64,000 bases of DNA, taken from positions 730,501 to 794,500 of the forward strand of contig LSRY02000030.1 in NCBI GenBank assembly GCA_001643675.2, written 5' to 3'. Under the pieces are notes generated by a model. That model did not search any database and was not told the origin of the DNA. It was given only the letters and a program-made list of their open reading frames with translations. The translations under genes were made by a program, and so were the position numbers. The DNA is from Monocercomonoides exilis (lineage: Eukaryota > Preaxostyla > Oxymonadida > Polymastigidae). Of this stretch, positions 1-11,291 are shown one piece after another; position 1 is the first letter of the stretch; each line of letters opens with the position of its first letter.

Positions 1-564
1 CATATTTTCATTCTTTTCTGTTAACTTTCACGAGACTTATAATTCGTGCATTTTTTTGTTTGGTTGTTTCATTTTTTTAAAGATTTTTAATGTTTGTTTT
101 TAATTTTGCGATATTTTTTGATTAAAAGTATCTTTACAGTTTTTCTTTCATTCAAACAAATATATTCTTCCATTTCGTTTTATTGCATCGATAAGCATTG
201 GAGAAAAAACATAATCCTTTGTTTTGTTGTTGTTATAACCGATGCATTCTGTTTTTTGGTTTCATATTGATTATTTCATTGAAATCAATTTTTTATGCAG
301 ACTTTCTTCTTTTAACATCTTTTTTTGTTTCTATCAACTTATTGCTATTCAATTCGAATATGCATGTTCTTTGTGTCTTTATGATTTTCTAACTTTGCTA
401 TTGGATAATGTATTTCTCTAACTTTATCGCTCTTTTGTTCTTCTATTTTTTAAAGTCTCTCTATCTTTTCTTTGCAAATTTTCTTTTTATAACTTTTTAA
501 AGCAATGTGCATATTTTCTATTTTTAATGAATGTTGTCTTGTTTCTAATATGCTTCTTTAGAAT

Positions 565-594
565 TCTTTCTTTCTTTCTTTCTTTCTTTCTTTC
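565..594. repeat. (TTTC)n microsatellite
   Basis: Seven to eight uninterrupted TTTC units in a T-rich non-coding stretch. Confidence 0.9.
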
Positions 595-1419
595 CTCTCA
601 ACAAATAAACATATGTAGATTGAATATACGAGCATTGTACAATTTTTTATTTTTTTGAATTCTTACTTTTGATATTTATTTATTTTGTAAAGATCTTTCT
701 TCATTAGTCGATATCACTCATATTGAAATTCTTGTTTTCAGTGCTACAATGTTCAACTATAAGTAAAAACTATGGCTATACATTTTGTTTCTTTTTATTT
801 TCCTTTTTAATTTCAAAAAATTTTTTTGTTATCATTACTTTTTTCATCTTCGCTTTGCATTCAACTTACAATGTAAATGCTTCGATCTGTTTGATAATTG
901 TTATTTTCCTTCTCTTTCTTAAAAAATTTGTTACAATCTCTCGTAATATTTAATTCATCTATATGTTTCTTTTGTTGACTTTCTTTGACACTTTGTTTTC
1001 CTGAACAATCTTGTTCTGATCGAGGTAAGTTTATCGATATTATCTTTTATAAAAAATGAAATAAAAAGTATTTTTTAATTTTTCGTTCTTGTTATCTTTT
1101 GCGTCTTGTGAAAGTTGTGTAAAATTGATTTGTGTTTTGATCAATATATTTTTCCAAAGATTTTATTTTTAAATTATTTTTTTCGGCTTTTCTGTTGTTC
1201 GTACATTCAACAGACAATTACAAACTGGTTTGTTTTAATTGTGTTTAATTATTAATTATCAGTTTATTTTAAAGAAAAAAACTTTTTTTCTTCTGAATTT
1301 CCTTCTTTCAAATCATTTGCATTGTGTTTGCATTCTCACTTTTTTAACATGAGTACCAATCGTATCCTCTTGGTTTCATTGATTCTTCACGGCTTTAAAC
1401 AATCGCTTGTTTTATTTTT

Positions 1420-1440
1420 TCTCTCTCTCTCTCTCTCTCT
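1420..1440. repeat. (CT)n microsatellite
   Basis: Ten uninterrupted CT dinucleotides following a short T run, in non-coding sequence. Confidence 0.9.
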
Positions 1441-2232
1441 ATTTTCATGAACACAAACTATCTCATTTCTCTTTTGTGCAATCACTTTCTGAACTCATCT
1501 TCTTTGAGGTTTTGTCACCTTTTCATCCATCTTTTGCATAATTTGCTTTGGATGGATGTATTTTTTTCTGCTGCTTTTTTAAGAATACCAACACAATGAA
1601 ACATGACGCTTTGAAGGGGGAAACAGTTAAATTATATTTTTGTGTTTATTATTAATATTGAAGGAATCGTGTTTTTTAAAAACTCAAAACTTATAATTCA
1701 TTTGTTTCACGATAAGTTAGATTCTCAGTTTCAAATTTATCTCAAACTGCATCAAATTTCTATGAAATATGAAATAAGTCCCTTTGCTTTAATACGATTT
1801 TGCCTTGTACCCATTTAACAACAGCCAGTCAAAATGTCTATTTAATTATTATTCACTTTAAGATTATTTTTGATTGAAATGAGCTTCGTCCCTTTTTTCA
1901 AAAGAAACAATGCTCAAACATCAAAAAAAGAAAGAAAGAAATATAGAAATATAGAAATTCGATTTCACTCGAAATAAAAAAAAATTGCTTTATTGTGGCC
2001 GAGCACCACAATAAAACATGAAAAGTCATCTTTTTGCCTGCGAAATCGCATTCAAAAGAATGCAACTACAAAATTCTAATAATCAATTTCTTGTGTTGTA
2101 AAACGTAAGCAAAAAGAGTAAAAAATGAATAACAATTTTGAAAATCTGTCCTTCAAGTGTTTATCAAGCAAACAAACAAGTTTAAAAAATAAGAACTTAT
2201 AAGTATTTAAAGGCATAACGATTGCATATTCT

Positions 2233-4107
2233 TTATTTCAGAATATTTGCTGGGTTGTAATTTATTCCAATTGTCTTGTAGTGACCAACAAGATGATATG
2301 ACAGTCGCTTATGGAATTCGGTGTAATCTTTCTTCTCCTTCGGAGTCCACAGGGCTTCACTCAACGCAGCCAGACGAGGGAACGTGTTGTAATCGCGATT
2401 TTCCTGTCTCGGCAACCGCTCCGTCCACAGATTCGCTTGTCCCCCGATGACATGCTTTGCAGCTTTCTCTTTCTCGTCGTTGCTCATTCTCTGCCATTCA
2501 GCTGCATTTACCTCGTCTTCCTCGTTGTTGCCCTTTCTCCCTGAGCGCGGGATCGTCAAGCCCAATGGGTCGAAGTCGTACACGTGCTTCAGCCCAGCAT
2601 TGGCCAGCCGGTTGTCTTCGCTGTTCTCCCCAGGCAGAGGCGGCAGCGGGAACCGCGATGTGACACGGTTCATCAAAGGATACTCACGTTTAAACATTGC
2701 AAATGACGATGAAGAAGACGAAGAAGAAGAAAGTTCTTTTTCTTCGTTCTCCAATGCTGCCTCGTTGGCCTCGCTGAAGTCAAAGTAGCAGTGGGACATT
2801 GGAGACAGAACCACATCGTGTCCTTCTTTTGCCACGCTGTATGCTGTTGATGGAGAGCGCCACACCATCACTTGCTCATCAGGATCCATGTAGCCTGCAT
2901 GTGCAATCTCATCCCACCCAATAAGTCTCCTCCCTCTCTCCTTTGCATGATCTGCAAGCTGCTTCATTAAATAGCCGTGGAGATGGCCCACAGATGTCAG
3001 CTTGTGCTTTTCCATCTGCTTTTTGCAGTTCTCGCACCTGCTCCAGTCATGTGTTGGACACTCATCACCTCCGACGTGAATGACATTCCCGGGGAACAGA
3101 TTCATAACTTCCGTCAGAACATCCTGGAGGAATTCAACCACTTCGTCTTTTGTGCAAAACACAGGCGAAAAGATGCCCCAGGATGTGATCACTTTGACCT
3201 CTTTTCCAGAGCAAGAGAGCCAAGGATATGAGGCAATAGCTGCTACGGCATGGCCTGGGGTCTCGATTTCAGGTTGAATCCGAATAAATCGCTCGCTTGC
3301 GTACTTCACGATTTCTTTAATCTCATCTTGTGTGTAAAATCCTCCATAAATGTCATTCTGTTTTCCAGAATTAACATATCCTTGATCTTCATCTTCATTT
3401 TCAGAAACTTCATTTGTTCTTGATTTTTCTCCTCTCCACGCGCCAATCTCAGTGAGTTTTGGATATTTATTTATGTGTATTCTCCAACCTTGGTCATCAG
3501 ACAAATGAAAATGGAACACGCTCATTTTGTGAAGAGCAAGCAAATCAATCAAGCGTTTAACTTGTTCGACAGTTGAAAAATGTCTGCAAGTATCGAGCAT
3601 AAATCCTCTGTATGGGTACCGTGGATAATCCAATATTTCGACACATTGTATTGGAACGACATTCTTTGCAGATTCAGCTGTGCAATTTTTCGATTCAATA
3701 AATTCTGGAAGCATCTGGCGAATTGTTGTAAATGCATGAAACATTCCATGTGCAGTTTTTCCTTTTATGGTAATTTTAAATGGTTCAATTTTTAAAGTAT
3801 ATCCTTCTTCTTGTTCAATTGAATTATCATAAACGAAAACAACTTGAGATGTGCCTGTTGCAGGCTCGTTTCCTTCATATTCAACGACATCAAATTGAAT
3901 TCCAACTGAATTTTTAAAAAGATCATTGAAAGCATTGACCACATGTATGACTTGTTCATCGCCCTTTGGATAATTCAGCGTAACCTTCTCATGGAATAAA
4001 AATACTCCAGACAAAGGATTAACAGACACGGGCCAAGGTACAATATTTATGCTATCAATAGGACTCGCACAACAAACAAGTCCCAAAAAGAACAATCCAA
4101 TTATCAT
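2233..4107 (-). CDS. secreted beta-N-acetylhexosaminidase, GH20
   Basis: A 624-residue protein starting at ATG with a clear signal peptide (hydrophobic residues 2-14). Glycoside hydrolase family 20 enzymes remove terminal GlcNAc/GalNAc from glycans and chitin fragments. Visible family marks are a GH20 N-terminal domain (about residues 20-165), Y-P-Y-R-G-F-M-L-D at the barrel entry, and H-V-G-G-D-E near residue 345, whose D-E pair is the catalytic pair of the family. G-W-D-E-I and the late G-G-Q-A-N-L-W-T-E strand (about residue 557) are also present. Between the last barrel strands sits an extra segment of roughly 100 residues (about 445-545) with a run of nine serines and many Glu/Asp. It looks like a surface loop insertion and is not part of the usual enzyme. 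No intron was seen. Secretion to the phagosome or outside is inferred from the signal peptide. Confidence 0.93.
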   Translation of the reverse strand: MIIGLFFLGLVCCASPIDSINIVPWPVSVNPLSGVFLFHEKVTLNYPKGDEQVIHVVNAFNDLFKNSVGIQFDVVEYEGNEPATGTSQVVFVYDNSIEQEEGYTLKIEPFKITIKGKTAHGMFHAFTTIRQMLPEFIESKNCTAESAKNVVPIQCVEILDYPRYPYRGFMLDTCRHFSTVEQVKRLIDLLALHKMSVFHFHLSDDQGWRIHINKYPKLTEIGAWRGEKSRTNEVSENEDEDQGYVNSGKQNDIYGGFYTQDEIKEIVKYASERFIRIQPEIETPGHAVAAIASYPWLSCSGKEVKVITSWGIFSPVFCTKDEVVEFLQDVLTEVMNLFPGNVIHVGGDECPTHDWSRCENCKKQMEKHKLTSVGHLHGYLMKQLADHAKERGRRLIGWDEIAHAGYMDPDEQVMVWRSPSTAYSVAKEGHDVVLSPMSHCYFDFSEANEAALENEEKELSSSSSSSSSFAMFKREYPLMNRVTSRFPLPPLPGENSEDNRLANAGLKHVYDFDPLGLTIPRSGRKGNNEEDEVNAAEWQRMSNDEKEKAAKHVIGGQANLWTERLPRQENRDYNTFPRLAALSEALWTPKEKKDYTEFHKRLSYHLVGHYKTIGINYNPANILK

Positions 4108-4413
4108 CTTGGTTTGATCTTTCAGATAATTTAATTTGAATATAAAACTTTTTGCTGTTTTCGATCATTTAAATAAACAAAAATGGAAAATTTACAAAAC
4201 ATTTATATATTAAAACAGATAAAAATAATAATTTCTGAATGTAAATATAAAAATCAAAACATTTGATATGTAATAAACTTAAATTTCTGGTAATATTTCT
4301 CGAAATAACAAATTGCATTCCGAAGAATATTTAATGCCTTCAAATGTATGAGATGAACTTAGAGTGATGTGTAGAAATGAAAGAATTCAGAGGGTGATAC
4401 GCGAAGATTCAGT

Positions 4414-6200
4414 CTACATAAAAGGATTGTCCTCATCAGCCTCAGTACCAGAAGCCTGCTCACCTCCAGCATCGCCATCGCCATCTCCCCCATTCGTGTC
4501 TGTGTTGCCTGTCGTGATATCTCCGAAGTCCATATCATCATACGTCACTTTAAACAGGTCTTCCATTTCTTCGTCTCCTCCTTCTCCTTCTCCTGTCTCA
4601 TCAACAGTCACTTCTCCCTCAGGTGCATGTGACTCTTCTGTCTCTTTGTTCTCTTCCTGTCCTTCGTCAAATGTCGCATCACCATATTCTCCCAGATCAT
4701 CTTCAGCAGCTTCATCAGCCTGGTGCTCATCAGCATTCTCCTCTGCTTCTCCTTCAATGTTGTCTTCTCCTCCTTCTTTCTCTTCTTCTTTTCCACTTTC
4801 TTCTGCTTCTGCTTCTGCTTCGGGCTCTGGCTCTGGTTCAGTCTTTGATCCTGGTTCTGGTTCAAATGCATCGTCTTTGTATTCTAGTTCTGTGTTCTCT
4901 TCTTCGTGTGATGTTTGTTCTTGATTGTCGGTTGTGGTTGTTTCAGATAAAGATGATGAAGAAGAAGTTGATGTTGTTGTTGTTGGTGAAGATGTTGATG
5001 ATGATGAGGAAGAAGAAGAAGAAGAAGAAGAATAGGAATTCATATAACTTGTGCTAGGTCTTGATCCACTAACATATTTTTTCTCTGGTTTTTTCTTCTT
5101 TCCTTTTTTCTTCTCTTCTCCTTCAAATCCATCATCATCGTCATCATCATCGTCATCTCCATCTCCTCCAGCATTTTCAGACGATGCTGCTCCTGAGTAG
5201 AAGTTCCTTATTGTTTTGCCTTCCTTCTCCATCATCTTCTTCTTCGGGTCGTTTGTGTACAGCCTCGAAACTGTCTCGCTCTCCTTGCTGCTGATCGTCC
5301 GCATCCTCTTTTCATTCTGGCTTGTCCAGTCCTTCTGCCTCTTCTGCTCTTTTCTCTGCATTTCTTCCTCTTCTTTCTGCCGCATCTTCAGTTCCCGCTG
5401 CTTTTTCTGCCGCTGCACATCGCTCAAATAAAGCCGGGCAACAATGTGCTCGTTGGTGACTCTCAATCCATAGCTCACATCTTTTCTTTTCATTTCCTCC
5501 TCCTCTGCAATCGGGTCATACTGCCGCCCTCTCTGCTGATCTTGTGCTTTCAGCAGCTGATGCAGTCCTCTTAATCCTTCATTACGCCTTGTTGGCCGGG
5601 GACGCTGCACAGGAAGTGTGTGTGTTGGCCTCGAAAGCTCGTCCCTCATTCGTTCTTTTTCTGTTTTCTTTCGTCTCATTCCTTCTCCGCTGTTGCCCAA
5701 TGTCCTATTGCGTTGTGAAGAACGCGAGACGGCCGATGAAGGACGTGAAGCGTAAGAATGTGAATTGTGTGGTGAAGAACTACTTAAGGAAGAATATGGC
5801 GATCCACGAGAATGGGCTGTTTGTGGTCGAGTCTGTTCGGGTCTGTATCCCGGTGACGTGGCATTTTCACTGACTTCGTCATTCGATGTGGACGAAATAT
5901 CCTTTTGTTCTTCAAGCTTTACAATTAGCCGATGGGTTGCAATGAGATTATTTTCTTCATCAATAAAAGCAATTGGACGATTAAACCATCTTCCCAGTGA
6001 ATTCCACAGTGGCCTAGCAGAAAATTGCTGATCGAATCTTACGGGTCTTTCGGAAGAGCCATCATCAATGAGAAGAGTGCAAGTTAGGCTTGAATTTTGT
6101 TGATAAGAATGAAAAGTGTCTTTGAGTAAAATGTCAAGCAAGAAAATTGTGCTTTAATATCACAGGATAAAAAAATCATACCTTCATCTATCTCGAACAT
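4414..6200 (-). CDS. acidic, coiled-coil-like protein of unknown function, two exons
   Basis: The long frame opens without an ATG. A 19-nt first exon (6182-6200, ATG at 6200) joined over a 62-bp intron (6120-6181, donor GTATGA, acceptor CAAAG) gives a closed frame of 574 residues ending in TAG. The first 95 residues look globular with no family I recognise. A long basic/Arg-rich middle follows, then two similar motifs, V-A-R-L-Y-x-x-D and V-S-R-L-Y-x-x-D, each followed by a Lys/Glu-rich helix. The last 220 residues are extremely acidic and Ser/Thr/Glu-rich. The R-L-Y repeats resemble repeat motifs seen in flagellar or cytoskeletal proteins of other protists, so a cytoskeletal role is a guess. 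It shares a 400-bp divergent upstream region with the membrane protein gene at 6600. Confidence 0.72.
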
Positions 6201-6599
6201 GCAACGCTTTTGCTGCAAAAATGGAGAACTTAAAAATTCATAAGGAAAATGGAGAAGCCTTTGAAAAACAGAAACTTATAATGCTTGAATTTTATCAATA
6301 ACACACTGAATTCCAATTTGCATCGAACTGCCAGGCGAAAAGCGATCACTTTTCAATGCGAAGTGAGTTATTTCAAAATAAAATGCTATTTTCATAACTG
6401 AAATTTAAAAATATGGGAAGATATTTTTATTTTCGAGTTGCTGAAGTTTCAAAAATCCTGTTTGCATTTATTTATATTGAATTATAAACAAATTCTTCTG
6501 TTTTCTTCGACACTTTGTTGGGAACAAGAGTTATTTATTTGAATCAACATTTATCAAAGATTTTAAGAAATTGCTTTTATTGAAGATTTTGATGGATTA
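6201..6599. promoter_or_regulatory. divergent intergenic region
   Basis: Between the divergent starts at 6200 (minus) and 6600 (plus). It must hold both promoters if the gene models are right. I see no TATA-like or other shared motif I would defend. Confidence 0.4.
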
Positions 6600-8789
6600 A
6601 TGGCAAATACATCAGAACCTTTGCAAAAAGAGATATCGTATAATTGTCCTGTAATTTATGGAGCTTCTGGATTTCCTCTTTACATTTTGGCTGTTCTATA
6701 TTTTCTGTCATTGATGTATTCTGGATTTTACACTGCAGCTGATTTTAGATCGCAAAAAAGAAAAAGAAATCGATTAAAAATTTTATTTCTAATCGCAATT
6801 TTTATATTTCTTTTTATTAAGACTTTTTTTCTTGTCGTTCCACTTCCTTATTCCATGTTCTCATCTTCATTCGCATGTTACTCGTTTCCTCGTTTTATCT
6901 TACTAATTGCATGGGAACTCATCGTTTTGTGGCTTGGCCCATCTGTTGCAATTCAAAGAAAAATTACAAAATGCAGAAGAATGACAATTCCAATAGTTTT
7001 TGTTATTATTGATATTGTTGTTTTAGCGCTTAATTTCTGCTTTAGCTTTTTGCGCCAGGTTAGCGTCATTTGTCATTCGTTTATAGGTTGATTATTTAAT
7101 CAATTTTTTGTCTGTTTTTTGAATAATAGAATGAGTTTGCTAATCCGAAGGACAATGAAAATGATAGCAATGATCCTACAACCTTTTTGTCTTATATAGG
7201 ACTTGCAGTGACTTATTTTATTATTGCATTGTTTACAGGTGCATACTGCATTGTGCTTGTGCACACGGTTAAAGTGGGCAAGCTGAATCGACAGTTGAAG
7301 TGGAGAACAAAAGTGTTACTGCTTGTTACATTTATCCAATGTATTCTGTATTTTGCTCGCTGCTTCTGGAATGTTGCGGTTGTGTTTGGATTCAATGTCA
7401 TCAAGGATTTGTGGGTGACTACATTTCAAGAATGCTTTCAAAATGGAATATGGTATGTTATTGTGGCGTCATAAAGTTTTAGCCAAAAGAATATTTAGAT
7501 TGAAATCATTGACAATTTTGTTTTTGCTTGTTTATTTGTTTATTTGACTTATTTTGATTGAAACTTTGAAATTATTCACATTTGTATATATATGTCATAA
7601 AATGGACATTTTCTTTCTTTCTTTCTTTTTTGCATCCCCACTTTACATATTTTTTCTGTGCAGTTGGAATTATTATCTCCACTACTTAGCATTCTACGTC
7701 ATATTTGATCTCCTTCCCTCTCTTCTTCTTCTCGTTGCCTTCTCGCACATCACCCAGCGCAAGCAGAGCAACTCTGCCAGTTCCAGTTCCAAATCCAGCA
7801 TCAATTCCTTATCGTCCTACGATATTCGTGGGATGGCCAGCAGTGCATCTGCCTCTTCTCTTGCCCTATCCACCACGTCTTCTCAGGACTCTTCACTCGA
7901 CACGGGCTCCAGCAGCATGTCCCTCCGCCGTCCAGTCATCGGCACGGAGCGGAATGACATTCTGACTGGCCTGAACACGACGGGGTACAACAATGGCTAC
8001 GACTTCAACCTGCTCTCCACGGACGACTCCATTTTGGATGGGAAAGGAAGGAGCAAGTGGAGGAAGAACGACAAGCTCCGTGCGCTGCAAGACACCTCCC
8101 AGTCAGACATTAGAGACGGGCAAAGCGGCGGGTATACGCCCCAGGACATGTACTCTATGTATCTGGCAGCGTCGTTCTATGGCATTCAGGATCAGTACGG
8201 CATGATCCCCATCGCGAACACTGCGGCAGCCAGAGAGACTGTACCAGCACTCGAGCCTTGTCTTGGAGAATCGCCGTCTTCTTTGACTTCGAAAATGCAT
8301 TCTTCTTCTTCTTCTTCTTCCTCTAAGAAAAGGCCTCGCGATGCAGGTATCTATCATTCCAGATCACCTTCTCCTTCTTTGTCTTCTTCAGCACGTCATT
8401 CGCCATCTTCTCGCGCTCAACCTTCGATTTTTACCAGACGGGAGCAGCATCTTCCAGACAGCAGCGATGGAATTGTTTCTTTGCTATCACCGTCATATGC
8501 ACAAAATGGGGCACGTCTTGCTGGATATATAGAAAAAGAAGAGGGGCAGGGAAATGTGTATCTTCAGCAATCACAGTATATTCGAGGCAGCAATGAAGCA
8601 GATGGGAAAGAGAACTATTCTGGAAGGAGAAGTGATATGAACGACGAAGCAGCTAATTATGAGGCTGATGGGTCAGCAATTTCTCGAGATGGTTACAACT
8701 ATAGCGATGAAGCGAAAAGGACAGTGAAGAAAAAGAAGAAGAAGAAGAAGAAGAAGTTGAAGCGGATGGAGATTGGCGATGAATCTTAG
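6600..8789 (+). CDS. seven-transmembrane protein with Ser-rich tail ending in poly-Lys (paralogue 1)
   Basis: Three exons (6600-7058, 7130-7452, 7664-8789) give 635 residues. Introns are 71 bp (donor GTTAGC) and 211 bp (donor GTATGT, acceptor TGCAG). About seven hydrophobic segments fill the first 300 residues. The rest is a cytoplasmic-type tail rich in Ser, Asp and Arg, with an uninterrupted run of ten Lys shortly before the end. The membrane core aligns with the protein at 16528: the shared N-C-P-V-I-Y-G start, basic loops after TM1 and before TM6, an F-A-R-x-x-W-N motif and the same intron position before the last TM. The topology and W-E-x-x-V-L-W motif recall the GPR137/TOM1 membrane-protein group, but I cannot prove that. 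No ligand can be named. Confidence 0.8.
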
Positions 8790-10201
8790 TAATTTATTGC
8801 TGTAATGTTTATAACACATGTCGAAAAACACTTACTTAATCTATTAATCTGTTTGAGACTTTACATTTTTATTTCATTTACAAATGAGTTCTTGGTTGAA
8901 GGGAATATATTGTTTTGCGAACGCAATCATTGCAATTTATTTGATTGTGGTATTTGTTTGCGTGAGTGTGTTTTGATAATAAATAATTTTCTATCTTTTT
9001 TTTTTCTTTTTTTTTCGTTTTTTTACATGTACTTTTGTTTTGGTAATGTGATATGCATTTGTAAAAATTATTTTATAAGAGTATAAAAAATATTTGGTTT
9101 TTTGTTAACTTTAGTTTTTGTAAAGGCAGATCGAAATAATATTTTCATGAATTTTTCATGTGTTCAACAATTGTTCAGAATAAAATATTACAAACAGAGA
9201 AAACAACATACACGATTATTGGAAGCAATGAACAACTTTTAGTAAATACTCATTTAATCAATTCGAATAATTATTTATTGAAAGAGTATTTTTTAAACAC
9301 ACTTATGACATAAACTCTTCATTTGTTTTTCTATCTGGAATAATAACTTATCAATAATTTTTTAAGATTATCAAAAGAAAATTTCAAATTACGTTCACAA
9401 TCGATCTCATTTGTAGCAATTCCATCTGACAAATAGAAAAATATTTTTTGGCTCAATTTGATTTATGTTATTCTTTTTTGAACAATAAAATTTCAATTTA
9501 AAAAAGAATTCGGTTTGGAAATTTGATAAAAGCGCGTGAGTGATTATTTTTGAAATCAAATTTTTTTTTCAAAAAAAAATTTCGTTCCAAAGATTTTCTT
9601 GAATATTATCATATGGGACAAAATATTTAACTTCAAGCATTCTCATTAAAAATAATGCACTTTTCATTGAATTTTTTAATCATTGAAAACACAATAAATA
9701 TGTGTTCACATTTTGACATTCGTGAAATATTGGAATACTTTCTGTTTTGATTTTAATGATGCCTGTTCACGGATATGAAAATTAGATTTATTTTGAAATC
9801 TGAGAAAGAGAAATAAAGTTATGAGTGAAACAATGATTCAAAGCCTTGTGCAAAAAAAGCTTGAAAGACCATATTTTCACCCATATGAACGTTGAAAAGT
9901 GAAAAGGCTTATTGAAGACATTATTATCTTTTATTCCGCAAAAAATATTTGTTATTGAATCAGTTGTGATGAATTCAGCATTTGAATTTGAAATCTCTTC
10001 CCAATGACAAGCAATCTTTGAAAATAACACCCTGAAATAATATATGATTTCAAAAATTATCACCCATATAGTCTTTGAATGTAGTTATATCTTTTAAGTG
10101 ATCATTTATCAGTATTAAAAGAAATTTGAAGAAGCGAAATTTTTGTTAGAGAACACATTGATAAAATTATAATCACCTGAACGCAAAAATTTTTATTCAA
10201 T

Positions 10202-10413
10202 GAAAAGTTCCTTTTGTTTGATATTCAAATAAAATAAATATTTCATATTTCAATCAGTTTTCTGTTCCCACTCACAAAATTTCGATGTCATGAAAGAAAA
10301 ATCTTTAAAATGTTATTATTTCCATTTTTGTGAATTTTCATGATTGGGAACAGAAATTTGATCGAACTATAAAATTTTTATATTATTTGTGAATTAAACA
10401 AAAGGAACTTTTC
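10202..10413. repeat. imperfect palindrome with 18-bp perfect outer arms
   Basis: The left arm GAAAAGTTCCTTTTGTTT (10202-10219) is the exact reverse complement of 10396-10413. Inside it a second pair, TCTGTTCCCA (10261-10270) against its complement at 10345-10354, keeps the same centre. The sequence between the pairs is also partly complementary, so the whole block folds as one degraded hairpin about 106 bp per side. It may be an old MITE or fold-back insertion. Confidence 0.75.
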
Positions 10414-10721
10414 AAAAATATTTGACTATTATTGCTTTTTTTAAAGAAGAGCACTATTTGTCCAATCTTTTCACCTTTCATATCACAACAAATCGAACAA
10501 TTATGTCCTTTTTATTCAAATAAATTACAAAATATTTTTTGCTAAAAAAATGCAAAGAAAAAAAAAACAATTATTTTTTCAGAAAAAATCTCTTTAAAAT
10601 ATCTAAGAACTCTTTTGTTTTCTTTTGATTTTTCATTTCAACTCTTTTCAATCAATTTGACTTTTCATTATTGTCTTCATTATTGTCTTCTTCTTTTTTT
10701 CCTTCTCTTTATTTTTATTAT

Positions 10722-10765
<44 letters not shown>
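10722..10765. repeat. poly(A) tract, 44 bp
   Basis: Uninterrupted A run in a non-coding stretch. Confidence 0.95.
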
Positions 10766-10767
<2 letters not shown>

Positions 10768-11291
10768 TGGAAATTAATCAAATTGCTTTTTATTTTTCAT
10801 AATTTGTTTGATATTGGAGCAATAAAATATCTAATTAATTAATGAAAGTGATTTTATTATAGAAAATATTCATTATCGTAAACTGTGAATAATTTTTAAT
10901 GAAAATTTTATTATGTTAATTTACCTATTCTGAATTATTTTTGGTGATTCTTCTTTCTTAATACTTTGTCAAAAACTTTTATTCTATAAATGGAAAATAT
11001 CACTTATGTTTGTCGTAACGGAGAAGCATTTGTTATATTTACATGAGCTTCATCCCAACTAACTCATTGCTTCGCAAACAAAATCAAAAAATAAGAAAAA
11101 GAATTTAGGAAATGCAGACAAAGAAAAAAGCAAGAGCAATAACGACAAACAATTAAAAATAAAAAAGACAGCTCCATTAATATAATTTGCAAGCAAGTTA
11201 TATTAGAAAGCAAATTGTGTATATATACTTTCAAAAAAAGTTCAACCTCTTTTAAGATTAATAAAAAAATATAAGCTCAACAGTTATTCGC

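Larger units (their letters stand above)
1..2232. other. AT-rich stretch without a recognisable gene
   Basis: About 2.2 kb rich in T on the plus strand over the first 1.5 kb. The open frames are short, mostly begin at TTG, and are composed of Phe/Leu/Ile as expected from T-rich noise. It holds two microsatellites (listed separately). It lies downstream of the minus-strand hexosaminidase gene, so its right end is presumably that gene's 3' flank. I see nothing else. Confidence 0.6.
8790..11291. other. AT-rich gene-poor stretch
   Basis: About 2.5 kb between two genes. It contains an imperfect 212-bp palindrome (10202-10413) and a 44-bp A run (10722-10765). The few open frames of 75-93 codons have no composition or motif suggesting a protein. 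Confidence 0.6.

Noticed and set aside
198-953. Two open frames of 64 and 76 codons near the left edge
   Set aside because: The first begins at TTG, and both consist of Phe/Leu/Ile from T-rich DNA with no motif.
2247-2788. Overlapping plus-strand frames opposite the GH20 gene
   Set aside because: Shadows of the strong minus-strand coding frame.
10615-10842. Frame across the 44-bp poly(A)
   Set aside because: The Lys run comes from the homopolymer; no conserved context.
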